64,000 nucleotides of DNA from Pohlia nutans (Eukaryota > Streptophyta > Bryopsida > Bryales > Mniaceae), in NCBI GenBank assembly GCA_022496805.1, contig CM040088.1:26023501-26087500 (forward strand), given 5' to 3'. Both the position numbers and the translations under genes were made by a program. The notes under the pieces were generated by a model, which was given only the letters and a program-made list of their open reading frames with translations, was not told the origin of the DNA and made no database searches. The stretch's first letter is position 1. The number at the start of each line of letters is the position of its first letter. Positions 40,505-52,576 of this stretch are shown piece by piece.

Positions 40505-41009
40505 GATAGATATGAACTCCGATCCTCTTTCGAGGCCGGCGTGAATAAAGTGTCTGTTCGTCTTGACAATGAGCTAGTGCCCACCGGACAGAGGTCCATT
40601 AATACAAGACTACTCACCTCTTTCGAGAATAGACACTTTAGTGACCAGAGATAAATACTAGTAACACTAGTAAAATTCATTATTTAAAACTGGCATGGGT
40701 ATAAATTGATGTTTGTATTGCTGGTGGTTGCCAAGTCATGGTTCCAAGGTTGGTTGGAGAAGGGCGTTTATGTTACAATTGTACGGTCCGGGTTCGATTC
40801 CCGTTGGATCCGTCTGAGCGTTTATTGTGATATACATGACTTGGTGTTGCTAGTGATTTAATCATAGGCAGGAAAGTTTGTACCAACCAACCGGCCCCGT
40901 CCCATCTACCTGAGACAAGTGTGTACTTTGAGCTATAAACAAAAAATACAAAAGAAATAAGTAGTGATCTTCATCATTACCCTCCTTTTCTTTGGTGGTT
41001 TTGTTTTAT
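40505..41009 (-). other. LINE 3' UTR with tRNA-like segment
   Basis: This region aligns with 2163-2651 of copy 1, including GGTAATGATGAAGATCACT after the stop, TTGTCTCAGG, and the closing stretch TCCGGTGGGCA to GGACACTTTATTCACG. It ends in TCTATC directly against the duplication. On the plus strand 40740-40811 resembles a tRNA (separate entry). Confidence 0.8.
40740..40811 (+). other. tRNA-like sequence with B box, antisense to the LINE 3' UTR
   Basis: The 72-base stretch has possible acceptor strands GGTTCCA and TGGATCC (six of seven pairs) and a T-arm-like GGGTTCGATTCCCG that fits the Pol III B box. The D and anticodon arms do not fold well, so it is not called a working tRNA gene. Copy 1 keeps the related segment on its minus strand near 2300-2400. 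Confidence 0.45.
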
Positions 41010-44000
41010 TTAGTAGTCTATTGGTAGTGGTTGGTTATTTTCTATTTTTCTTTTATGTAGAATAATTGATCCGGCGTGATGAATGGCAATGGTGTTTATT
41101 TCTTTGAATGTGGTTTTAATGGCGGTTTCTGGTAATTTAAATTTGCTTTCGAGAATTTTCATCGAGGGACCATGTGTAGTGCCTCTAGCTCCTGCCGTGA
41201 TGACTATGAATGGGTTAACTTTCCATCCTAAGTTATTAATGTTGTCGATAAGTGATTGGTATTTCTGGTTTTTGATATTTATTGTTTCTTGTGGGAATCT
41301 GTCATTACAATATGTAAATTCAATAAATTGAATTGTGAGGTTGTCTGATGGATGTGAAGGTGGGTCATTTTTGTATGGGAGTCCTTTTACGCAAAGGATG
41401 TTTGGTTTGAATCTAGCGTTGCAGTGACATCTTTGTTGTTCACATGAGCATGGTAGTAGCCATGGAGGTACTGTGTTTTCTTGGGGGTTGTTGTTGAATT
41501 TTCCTGCATTCATGAGGGTGTAACATCTAGACTTTTGTGATGAGAGGATTAATTTCCTTATTTCCCATACTGCTTTGTTATGTCTTTTGACTCTAATGGC
41601 GTGAATGTGGTGATGGCTACATTTTAGAAGTACGTGTAGCCATGTGTCTGCATCTGCCGAGTTACAGATGGAACATGTGATTGAGGGGAATCTTTCTCTA
41701 CCAAAGAATAGTTGTTTTCTAGCATTGCCCATGTATTGGCCGGTACAAAGTTTTAATATAATTGTTTTTTGTGAGTCAGTGATTGTGGGATTGGACCAAA
41801 ATGCATTTGATAGTTCGTTATCGATGTTCGGGTTCATGGTCCATTTGCTAATGTTGGGAAATTCGGTTGCCATTTCTTCAAGGTTATTTTCTTGGTCGTA
41901 TTTGGTTAGATATGTTTGGAGACATCTGACAGGGCCTTTATCTGGTCGTTTTATAGGTCCTGGCCATATATCTTTTTGAAAATAGAATGGTGTTGTATGT
42001 GCAAATTCGTATGATCTTGTGGCTCTGAAGTACTCTTTTCGAGCTCCCATTTTTGCAAGTTTATCCGCTTGTTCGTTGCCTTCAATGTTGATATGTGCTT
42101 TGACTTTGTAGAATGTGGTGGGTTGAGTATGAGTTTTTAGCATTTCTACCATGTCTGTTAGTATGGTTTTATCCGCGTGATTGTTGTGCATGGTTGGATG
42201 TTTAATATGTGTGTTTAGATTGTATAGGCAGTTGAGGCAATCTGTGAATATATGTGCCGGTTCGTCTGGGTATTTAGTAGTGATTAGACTAAGTGTTCTA
42301 TGGATAGCCATTAGTTCTGCTCGAAAACATGTTTGTAGGCGTGGTAGTCTTGTTGATATTTGCATGTCAGCCTTTGTAGAGTTGTATATTCCGTACCCGG
42401 CTTTTTCTTTTTTCCAGTGTCCGTCGGGGGCTTGTTCAGGAGGTATGAAGGATCCATCGGTATAGTAGCAATGTTGTGGTTGGAATTTAGGTGTCGTGTT
42501 TGTCACAAAGTTTGGTAGAGGTGGTGTGTTTAAAGTGGTTGGGTTGATGGAGGGCGGGTATATGAGTTTGTTCCATCTTTTATTTTTATTGACCGGTGTG
42601 TTGTGGGGAGTGCATGGGGCATTTTGTATGTGGTAATGTGGGATTTGTAGGTTTTCAATTGTTGTTTTAATTGCATTTATTTGGTATGGTGTACCTATGT
42701 TGTGGTCTTGGTGGTGAATACATAGGACGTGGATTGCGAGTGGTTCTGTCTTCGGTTTATGGAGTTCTTGAGGGATTGTTGGTTCTTCGTATGTGATGGA
42801 ATCTGCGGCGAAGTGGGCAATTATATGGGTGTCTGGAAAAGGTCCCTTGTGTGGGGAGAAATTTTGGTACCAATTTGTATCTGGTATTACCAGTATAGTA
42901 GTGGTGTTTGGGTCGGTTTTGGCTGCTAATCGTGCCCAGTGAATTGCTTGTTGGGCTGTTTCTTCATTATGTGGGTGGGCGTAGCCTATGCCATTCCATT
43001 TGTATTGGAAGGCGGTACCTAGTGATCCAAAGACTTTATCTCTTGCAAAGGGAGAGTAAAATTCTGAAATTTGTGTGGAACATGTTATTGGTGAGGAGAA
43101 GTATGAGTGGGAGATATTAAAGGAGGTAGTAATGGAGTCAAGAATACTCGTTGGTAGGGTATGTTGTGCTGCTTTTAGTGGGTCTTTTCTAGGGATTTTA
43201 TGGTTGTATCTTTGATAGAGCCATATTACTTCTTTTTCAAATGATTGTGTTTGTGGTACTAGGCCGTGTGAGCTATAAATTACTTTATTATATTGTTGCC
43301 ATAGCTATTTTAGTCTAGTGGTTGGTATAGTAATAAGATGTCTACCGGTATCTACATATAGGTGGGTTTGTTCATTATTTACTTGTATGGTGTCGTAATT
43401 GGAAATAATGTCTTTTTCCGGGTTACATTCTTGTATGTGTATGTGTGTAAGCGGGGTGGCTGTAGGTGGAGGGATGAATCTTGAATCTTTGCTTTGTACA
43501 GAAGTGAAGTGTGTGTTAATAAAAATTTTATAGTGATTGTGTTGTAGTTTTGTGTAGTATTCTGTAAGTAGTTTAATGTTGTGTGTAATGGTTGCTGGGT
43601 GGTTGAAGGGGAAGAGTTCTCTCTGCGGCATCCATTTATTGTATGTATTGTTGTATTGGAGAGTCCATTGACATAAGTATGTGTTATATTTTTTTGTTAT
43701 TTTATATTTATCTTTTGAAGTATTTGTTTTGTGGTCTAATATTATGTCGATGGGAAATCTTGGGGGGTTGTTTTTGATGTTAGGGGGTGGGTTTGGGTGG
43801 AGGTGTTGTTGTGGGGCTGTGGGTTGAGGTGGGTTAGTTGGTGCTCTTGGTAATATGTTTTGGTTATTTGAGATGTATCTCTCTTTAAGCGTTCGAGCGG
43901 GTGGATGTCTTGCACATGCGTTTGGGCAATTTGGTGTGCAGCTTGGGTAGCAAAACAATTGTTCAGCTATTTGAAGTGCGTTTTTTTCTAATTTGGTTGG

Positions 44001-47000
44001 CGTTTTGTAGTATGTTTTGAAGTTTTCTGGTGTCATAACGGTTGTTCCGTTGGGAAGGGTGATGTGTTTTATTTTGTATATGTTATGGATTAGTAATTTG
44101 TGTAAAAGTTTGAGTGATAGTTCGGGATTGAGATGTGGAAGTTCATTTGTCGCTTGTGTTCGCCATTCTCGTTCCAATTCCGTCATATGTAGTTGGAAAT
44201 TTTCATTTGTACTTTTGAGGTGAATTCCTCCAGCATTTTTTAAGAGAAATAATGTACGTATGGTTGGTGAATTAATGCAGTCATATTGTGTGATTCTTGG
44301 GATTTCTTCCGCGCCTCCATATTTGGCTAATATGTGATGTATAAGTCCTTTATATATTATTCCTAGTCTTCCTTGGTCATTGAGTGCGTTTCGAAGTTGT
44401 TCACCGATGCATCGTAAATATGCGTTTTTAAGTGAGAAAGCCTCAAGGCCAAAGAGTACGTGAGGTAATTGTGTTATTACGTTTGCTGTGCATTTTGGTA
44501 GTCCACAAATTATTTTTTGGATTCCTATGATTTTTTTATCTAGTTTTTTGATGGTCGGTAGCGAGTATGGGACTGCATAAAAACTGTATGCTATGCCTGC
44601 TCTAATGACGGTATCAACCATGCTAATTTTTTGTTTAATTGTGGCGGGGCATTTGGCTAGTTGTTTGCATTGGTCTATTATTTTGTTTGTGGTGATGTGT
44701 GTTTGGAGTTTCCATTTTAGTGAGGGTACTAGTTGAATGCCTAAGTATACATAAGGTTGTTTTGGTGCAAAATGGGTATCGGTTGATTTCTGTAAGATAT
44801 GTTATGGTTTTGTATTTGGGTTTTAAATTTTTCAGGATTTAGTTTGGATTTGTTGGGACATCCAGTGATGGCACATTTCTGTACACCTAAGTCCATTCCA
44901 GCCCATGCACAAAATTTATCTAGTTTGTTTAATTGCGTTTGTAGTGATTGGATATTATTTGTTATAGCTGCCAGGTCATCTGCGTATGCTGCAGAGCTAA
45001 TGGTTAATTTTGATGTACCAAATGTGTACTCGTTTTTACCTCTTTGTAACCATCTAAGTAGTGGTTCAAGGAATATCAGAAATAAATATGGGCTTAGTGT
45101 ATCTCCTTGGATGGTGCCTCTTTGGATGGGTATTGGTTTTGTTTTGCCGAAGTGTTCACCGGTAAATATGGTGGAAGAGTGTGAGTAAATATTGCCAATT
45201 AGTGTTACTGCATCTGATGGGTATCCAAGGTCTTTCATTATAGCTAATAGTCTCGCGTGGTCAAGGGAGCCGAATGCATTTTTAAAATCTATGTATAGAA
45301 GGTATATGTTTTGGTTTGTAAATCTAGCGTCTTCCAGGGCTGCTATGAGTAGTTGTAGCTGTCTGGATGTGCTTCTTTCTGCTCTAAATCCTTCTTGACT
45401 ATCATGTAATATTTGATATTTTTCACCATATGATGATAGAATTAATGTTAATGTGCTAGTGAAAAATTTGTAAATTGTATTTGCAAGTGCTATAGGTCTG
45501 TGGTTTGGTAGTAGTGATGGGTCCCCTTTTTTGTACAAAAGTATGGTTAAACTTATTTTCCATGATGCTGGGATTTTTTTTTGTTTGTAGCAATGGGTGA
45601 AAAATAGGAATAGTAGTTTATGAAAACTATCGGGCATATTTTTTAAAATTGAGTTTGGGATTTTATCTGGGCCTGGTGTTTTATTATTGGATAGGTGCTT
45701 TAGACATAAGTCGTATGTTTCTTGGTCGAAGTATTTGTGTAGTGGTGTTTGAGGGTCTCCTCTTTTGTCTATTATAAATCCATCTAGATCATGCCATGGG
45801 TATTGTTTAGCTCCACATGTGCAATTAGTGGGGTGTTCTGGTTGGTAGTAACATGTTGGGACTGTAGGTCTATTACTAATTGATTGTTGAATATAAATTT
45901 CATTTGCTATGTCTTCTAGGCTGGTTAGTATGTTGTTGTTTCTATCCATAATGCAATCTAACGGTGGTGTTTCTTGGTTCTTGAAAACTTATTTATTTAT
46001 TTTCTTGGGGCTTTTTTCATGTAGTTGTCTGTATTTTGTGATGGCTTTTTTAACACATTCTTGGGTGTATTTAGTGGTAATTTTGCGTGCTTGTTTGTTT
46101 GCGGTTTTAGCTAGTTCTGCTAAAGTTTTAATCCATTCTTGTGGATTTAGTTCTGGGCTAGGGGGTGGTGGGATGGTAATATGGTTATGGTTTTTTAATT
46201 CTTCTATTATTGGGTGGTTTTGCCAATCTGGTATGGTTTTTGTAATGTATATTGCTTTTCTGATTAGGTGGTAGGTAGATAGGTGTTTTTTCCATTGTTT
46301 TTGGAGTTTTTTTGGCAAAAAACCTCCTTGTTGAGCTGTGCGGCGTGTTAATGAAGGTAGCGGTGGAGCACTACAAGTTTCTTGGATTTTTTCTGATATT
46401 TGTTGTATTAGGTGGTCTAATTTTGTACAAGATGTTTGCCATTAGTTGCTTGTTAATTGTTCATTCATCAATATTGTAGTGAGTTCATTTATTTGGAGTG
46501 AGTTTTCTTCGAAAAATAGTGTTTTGAATTTTTCAATGTTATCTTGTGGGATGGGGTTTAGTATCCTTGGTGGTTTATTTGTTTTTGGTTGTGTGGGGCG
46601 AGCTAGTAGTGTATTTGGTGGTATTTGTAGGGTGATTGGTGAATGGTCTGAGTTTAGGTTGTAGTCGTGGTTTGTGATTGAGGTATATAATGTGTTATTG
46701 GGAGTTTTGATGTAGTATCCATCAATTAAACTTGTTTGAGTGTAGTTTTGTCCACCTTGTCTGGTAAATGTACTATTTGTTGGAATGTAAGTTAAATGTA
46801 TAGAGTCTATGAATGCACGCCATTCTATATCTTCTGTTTGTGGAGGTGTTATGTTGATTTCGTTTTGTCGTCCTATAAAGGCTATGTCTCTGTTAAAATC
46901 CCCACATAGTATGTATGTGTGATTTGGATGTGCTATGATTTGTTGTGTTATTTGTTGTTGTATTACTATAATATATTGAATATCTTCTAAGTGGGAAGGC

Positions 47001-48019
47001 ATGTACATATGTAAAATTAGCCAAGGTTGTAATGGTGCGTTTTTTATTTGTATTATTTGTAAATATGGTGAGATTTCTGCTGGGGTAGGAATTTTGGTGA
47101 TATTTCCTGGGTATGCATATTTGTTATTTATTAGTGTGAGGAGTCCTCCTCTAGCAGGGGTATATGGAAATCTTTGTTGCATACATCTTGTTAAGGCGTG
47201 TGTGTTGTTAAAAATTAGTTTGTATTTAGGGAATATGTTTTGTATATATTTTATTGATTTTGTTGCGGTTAGTTTAGTTTCTTGTATTGTGATAATTGCT
47301 GGATTGATTGTGGTGTTTGAGGTTAAATTTTGTAGGCTTGGTAGAGCTGTGTTTAAAGATGAGGCATTCCATGTAATGATGTGTGTATTGTGGTTTGATG
47401 TTTGAATATTTTGGTTTTGTGGTAATGGTATGTTGGATAATGGGGGTGGATGTGAGTATTCATGTATAGGTTCTTTACATTTAAGAAATTCTATAAGTAA
47501 GTTTTCGGGTAGGAATGGGAATTTGTTATTTAGAATTTGAGGGTTTAGTAAGTTATCGTTTTGTTTTATAAAATCATATAGTTGTTTGTGGATGGTATTA
47601 GGGGGGTTAATTAGATTTTGGTTGGTATTTTTAAATTGGGTGTATGGGTGTGGGTTTGAGATGTGGCGTTCGGGGAGATTTTGAAGAAGTGCCATTTTTT
47701 CGAGGAGTATTGTTGTCCAGTTTGGGTCGGGTGTTTGTATTAATTGGTGGTCACATGTTTCTAGTAGTGGGCTTATTGTGGTAATGAGTGCGTATAGCAT
47801 TCGGGGAGGTGGGTGGTGTTGATTTTTGTATATGTATTTTGAAAGGTGTGGGTAGTCTGTAGTTGTTTCAGGATGACTTGGGTGTGTTATTTTTAAACAT
47901 GGTGCAAATGTTTTTGCTAAATGGTGGTATTCTGGGTGTAGTTTTATTGTGCATGGTATAAAATATATTTTACTTCTATTTTTATGTGATGGTGGGTGTA
48001 TTTTAAGTATGTTTGGCAT
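41010..48019 (-). pseudogene. LINE ORF2: APE endonuclease, RT, chromodomain-like segment, RNase H, zinc finger, PD-(D/E)XK-like nuclease
   Basis: The polyprotein reads from 48019 to 41010. The APE-type domain (about 47390-46560) keeps TWNAS, IQET, CGDFN and SDHSPI. RT (about 45650-44800) keeps GPDKIP, YIDFKNAF, GTIQGD and the YADD active site. A Cys-rich patch (CYPSCTPNCPNAC) lies at about 43908-43955, then a possible chromodomain-like stretch (43600-43765: PIDIILDHK, YLCQW, KWMPQREL). RNase H (about 42480-42050) has TDGS, RAEL, FTDCLN and EQAD. A CX2CX9HX4C finger is at about 41610-41670. The last domain (about 41440-41180) has KPNIL, IEFTY, NQKYQ and GARG. Breaks are a TAA at 46442, a TAA at 45989, a frameshift near 44790-44830 and a TAG at 43305; between them the frames stay readable. 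KPN replaces the KPD seen in copy 1, perhaps losing a catalytic Asp. Confidence 0.88.
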
Positions 48020-48669
48020 CGGTCCAGGGTTGGTTTCGATGTCCTCGCAAAGGAGTAGGAGTTTTGGGATAAGGTTATTTTTATTATAATTAGTTGTGGT
48101 GGTACTTTTGTTTTTGTGTGGAAGGTGTTTTTTGTTGTTTTTATTGCGAGTTTTTGCGGTCTTTTTATTAATTTTGATAATAGTTTGAGTTTTATGTGTT
48201 TGATATTGCGTTCTATGTGGTGTGTTATTATAGTGCTTTTGGGCTTTATTTGTAAAAGTTTTATACGGAATGTTATTATTTATTGCTTTGGAGGGTATAT
48301 ATTTGTTAGAATTAAGGAGTGGTATTATTGTATATGTTTTTTGGCCGAGGCCACTTAGGGTTTACTATGGTGATGCATGTTTGATGTTGGTAATTTACAG
48401 GTTTGTTTTTCAATTTTTTTGGAATTTTTTGGTTTGGTTTGTTGTTTTTTATATGTTGTTTTGTGTGTTTGTTTTGAATTTTTGAGATAGTATAAATATA
48501 TACTATATTTATGTTATATTTTTTGTTGGTTTTTAAGGAGATAGGTTTATAATTATGTTTTGGAATTTTTAATATTTTTATAAAAGTTTGTTTGTTTTTG
48601 GATTTTTTAGTTTTTTACTAGGTTTTATAGTATATATGTATACTCTTGGTGGTGCGTTGTTTGACCTGA
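48020..48669 (-). other. LINE inter-ORF spacer
   Basis: About 650 bp of very AT-rich sequence between the stop of ORF1 and the start of ORF2. On the minus strand there is no open frame of note; the plus-strand frames here are incidental. ORF2 translation would need reinitiation or internal entry; no specific signal was recognised. Confidence 0.6.
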
Positions 48670-50301
48670 CTAGTTTGACGTGTCCATTTCTACTTCACTG
48701 GACCCCCCTGTGTGGACATTGTCTAGGGCTTGCATGGTTGTGGCTAGTTGCCGCTTAAGGAGTATCATCTGTTTGTTGAGGCTAGATGTGGATTTTTCTA
48801 CTACTCGTTCCGCAATTAGCTTCTGCTCACTCCTTAAATCTTCTTTCAAGGTCGACATTTCTTCTCTAATTACTGCTATTTCTTTGGAAAAGTCTTTTTG
48901 AGGTTTTTCCTTTAGAGGAATATTCGTTATGGCTTCTATGGTGTTGGCCAAAGAGGTGTTAACATCGCTAAACCCTAGCCTAGTGAGCTCCAAAGCGCTA
49001 GGTGCATTGGCTCCATCAAGACTTCTAGGATGAGGGGTGAATTCTACATGTTTGCCAAGCAGTTTTGTTGACTTCTTAACAAACTGTTTGTACACCGTCG
49101 CGTTCAAGCATTGGATGTTGCATGATCCAAGGTGCTTGCCGTTCTTGTCGTCCAACTTGAAGAAGAAGTTGACTACGTTCTTGGGCCCCATGTGTTCTCC
49201 AATGCTCTTCTTTATCTCTTCAATGCTTTTGATCTTGTTGAGGTTCTTCGCGATGAGGATGAGGCAATTCTTCTTTGCTATGTCATCCGCCGTTGAGCGC
49301 GTGCGATCCGCTAACTTCCCCTCTAGGATTTCGTTGTTAAAGGTGATTTTGTGCTCTCTCATCATTTTAGCTTGTTCGGGTGAAGATGCTACTACCCATG
49401 CAAAGGTATTCTCTTTTTTCTTTTGTATGTTTGTAATTTCATACTGTACCCCCCTTTGGAAGCTCTCTTTTACTATAGTCTCATACATGACATACCACTC
49501 CTTCATCTCAAGCTGCTCACTAGTAATTTTGACGGAGAGAAGGTTGTTGAGAGCCAAAGAATCATAAGTTTTACAGATTTTACCTCTCATGAGTTTGCCT
49601 TCATCAAGCTTGAGGATGAATGGGCGAAGCCCTTGGAGAAGCCCAATGCCATCAATCTCGGGGGTTTTCAAGTGTAACTTGATAACCCCACTCCAATTGG
49701 TACTCTTATGGTAGCACATGAGGGCAATGGGTTCACCGATTTCATCTCCAAGCTCAATATCCATCTCTTTAAGCCTACGGGTTACTAGTGTCATGATAGT
49801 TTCTTTTGGCCATTCATTCTCACCCAACTCAAAGTGAATGGCAACGTGGTAGTCTAGAGAAAAACCAAACTTGTCTACTTCGACATCTGATGGGACTTGT
49901 GTGAGATTAAAATGCTGCCCGTCCATTAGATCTTCCCTAGAGTTTGGCCACTCTTCTTGGATGACAAAAGGGAAGCAAGAGATGCAATGTTGGCAGTCAT
50001 AGGCTTCTTTTTCGGACATACCATTCTTTACTAGGACTGAGACTGGTTCTTTGCTATCCATTGGTAAACCTTTCCCTCTATTGGTCCAATTCATGGCTTG
50101 GAAGCCAAGCCAAAAGGGAGGGCGTTTCAAAGCTTCCGCGTTTGATTTGCCCTTGGCCTTCTTTTGGCTTGTGGTTCCTTGTGTGATACTAGAGGAACGC
50201 TTTTGTGTAACAGACATTTCTACATCTGGATCATTCGTTAGAGCTAAGAGCTTATCCTTGTATCTTTGAGCGGACGTAGCGCTGGAGGGCTTTTGTGACA
50301 T
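48670..50301 (-). CDS. LINE ORF1 protein, RRM-like domain and coiled coil, intact
   Basis: Starting at ATG 50301 the product has 543 residues and no break. The N-terminus (1-60) is Ser/Lys-rich and probably basic and disordered. A conserved-looking block with PPFWLGFQAMNW and CQHCISC runs from 61 to about 230. Residues 344-425 look like an RRM (strand LILIAKNL as RNP2 and GKHLGSCNIQ as RNP1). Residues about 468-528 have the heptad character of a coiled coil (EIAVIREEMSTLKEDLR). RRM plus coiled coil is the usual plan of ORF1 proteins that bind element RNA and form multimers. I chose this start because it is followed by a natural N-terminus, but the same frame is open upstream to 51573. Confidence 0.75.
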   Translation of the reverse strand: MSQKPSSATSAQRYKDKLLALTNDPDVEMSVTQKRSSSITQGTTSQKKAKGKSNAEALKRPPFWLGFQAMNWTNRGKGLPMDSKEPVSVLVKNGMSEKEAYDCQHCISCFPFVIQEEWPNSREDLMDGQHFNLTQVPSDVEVDKFGFSLDYHVAIHFELGENEWPKETIMTLVTRRLKEMDIELGDEIGEPIALMCYHKSTNWSGVIKLHLKTPEIDGIGLLQGLRPFILKLDEGKLMRGKICKTYDSLALNNLLSVKITSEQLEMKEWYVMYETIVKESFQRGVQYEITNIQKKKENTFAWVVASSPEQAKMMREHKITFNNEILEGKLADRTRSTADDIAKKNCLILIAKNLNKIKSIEEIKKSIGEHMGPKNVVNFFFKLDDKNGKHLGSCNIQCLNATVYKQFVKKSTKLLGKHVEFTPHPRSLDGANAPSALELTRLGFSDVNTSLANTIEAITNIPLKEKPQKDFSKEIAVIREEMSTLKEDLRSEQKLIAERVVEKSTSSLNKQMILLKRQLATTMQALDNVHTGGSSEVEMDTSN

Positions 50302-51573
50302 TCTGAAAATACAAGTATTTTTTGTCAAAAAAGAGTAGAGATGTGTTGGACATTTTCTTCTTTCCACCTCAAAGTCTGCTCCTCCCCACAACTTAATTTG
50401 TGGGGCCGCACGGAGTATGACTTTTGAGAAGAAGATGTTTAAATTATTGTTGCTATCAAAGATGTTGTGGTTGGGATTGCTAGTCCTACAGTGCTTAGTA
50501 ATGATTAGACAATAGGAAGTATTTACTAGGTTCAAACAAACATTCATAACATTATTAGGAGCCATATCTCTATACATAATAATGAGAGTGTAGTGAATTA
50601 TGCTATCATGCATGGTCATACAAACACTACACATACAGTAATATGACGGCCAACAATAAATAGAGGGCATGAAATTGTTAGGATTATGATTGTGATTCCA
50701 AGGCAAAGCATACATGTTCCAATACTTGGGGTTGGTTTTGGTAATACAACAAAGATTGACATATAAATCCATCAAAAACAAAATTGGGAGATTACACATA
50801 CACACTAGGGTAGGATCCTTTCTCATAATAGTCAAAGTACAATTATCTAGGCTTTCATAATAAGCCTTAGAGGGTTTGAAATTTCTAAGTAAATCTATGA
50901 AGGGATGACAGGGAGGAGTGTACATACCTTGTTGGCTGGAGTTTGGTCGAACCTTGGGTTTGTTGTTGTGTTGTCCGTTTGAGCAGGCAGGCCTAAATGT
51001 CTTGGCTGCATTAGCTTCACTCCTGGACAGTGTTTCCTTCAGCAGCTCCTCTGCAGCAAAAGCAGACTTTCTTCTACCAAGGCAGGCGATTAGTTTCGCT
51101 CCGCCAGTGTTCACGAGTAGCTCCTCTTCGACAGCGTTCACTGGGAGTTTCTTCAATGCGGACCGAGCTGCTCCTTCTTGAAATTGTCCTACTGATCTGT
51201 AGCCCTGTGGTTTGCGAATTGGTGGTGAGGGAGACAGGGAATGAGAAAGATGATATCTAGAGAGCAGGGGAGTTTTGGCGCACTGAACTTGATAGTTAGG
51301 AGGATGGTAGGTGGTAAGTGGATGAGGACAGAGGCTATGGAAAAAGTTGAAGAAAGAGTGGAGACTGGAGGGGGGACGGAGTTTGCAATGAGGGCTGTAG
51401 GAAGAAAACACTAGAGAAGAGTAGCGACTTTGCACGGCAGAGAGAAGTGAGGAGAGAGTGAACCATGGCAGCTTATGAGCTGAGCAGTTAGGTTGTGGCC
51501 TCTCGTGGGAATTATTCTTTGGAGCTGTCTTCTTGTCGTTTTTGCTGAGTTGGGGTTGCGGCATTCTCTGCAT
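50302..51573 (-). other. Open 424-codon extension upstream of LINE ORF1
   Basis: The ORF1 frame stays open without a stop to 51573 and begins MQRMPQPQLSKND. The predicted peptide changes character along its length, first His/Ser/Pro-rich, then Asn/Cys/Met-rich, and shows no domain. It may be 5' UTR that happens to be open, or an N-terminal extension from a start further upstream. Confidence 0.4.
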
Positions 51574-52576
51574 TGCTGTGTCTTTTTCCTTTAAACGGGT
51601 TCTTTTGGTGTACGCTGCCAGGCTTTCACAAAAGCCGTAATTTTTGCTCCAGTTGGAAACGGCGTTGTGGGGCGTCGTTTTTGTGGACCAAGTACGTGCA
51701 GAGCAAATTTGGGGTGGGTTGGGTCTTTTTCCGCGTCTGACAGGGTTGCGGTAGGTTTATTTAGGTTTTGGATTACACTACGTGATGAAATCACGCACGT
51801 AATTTCAGGGCAATCACAGAGGGTTTTCACAATGATTGTGAGGTACAGAGGTCTTACATGATGGTCGCCAGGCTGTGGGGTTCTAAGTTGGGTTTGTATT
51901 AGATGCATTTCCCGGCTTTGTTAGAGTCTCGTGCAGCACGATTCTGTGAGCGTTTGAATACTTCCAGGGATTTGGGGCTGCGGCATCTTTGCGAGCTGCT
52001 TCTCCTCCTTATTTGGTATGTTCATACCCTTTTGATTTGGCGTCCTTCGTTGCAGTCTGACAGCGGTGGGCTTGGTATGCAGCTTCTTGACTGCATTTGC
52101 TGGTGCTGCGGGAGCTGGTGTCCTCCTGGCCTTTTTCCAACGAGCTGCACATGGGTTTGAGAAAGCTGGCAGGTTCATTGAGCAGGGTTCGGAGCTGTCA
52201 AGGTTTGGGAGCGTGCTCGGCGTCGTCCTGCGGCTCTGAGGTGTGGTGGTGATGAGTGCCTGGCCATCATTCACAGCAAGCGCACGTTGGAGTTGCGCTG
52301 AATCTTGGCTGTGAATTTGGTTTCGGGGCTGCAACTTCGAGCTGCTGGAGCCGATTTTAGGGTTGTGCTTGCGAGCTGCATATACGAGCGGCCAACTGCC
52401 TATCTCCTGGGCCGCTTTACTCCTTCTGTGTTGCTCGCTGGTCGTCGCGGCCCCTGCTCCGAGGTCGTTCCAAGAGTTTCCCCGACCTGCTTGCTCCATC
52501 TCCACACGACCTGTACTCTTTGTTGTTGCTGCGCTCTTCGAAGCTGGTGCCCCCGAAGTTGGTGTTCGACCTGTTG

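Noticed and set aside
40740..40811. A functional tRNA gene
   Set aside because: The B box and acceptor fit, but the D and anticodon arms do not fold, and a related segment sits in the other LINE copy.
41010..48019. Stop-codon reassignment explaining the TAA and TAG in ORF2
   Set aside because: The intact synthetase and V-ATPase D genes use TAG and TGA as normal stops, and ORF2 also has a frameshift; simple decay is enough.
48116..48485. Plus-strand open frames in the LINE spacer
   Set aside because: Low-complexity T- and G-rich sequence opposite the element's strand; no motif.
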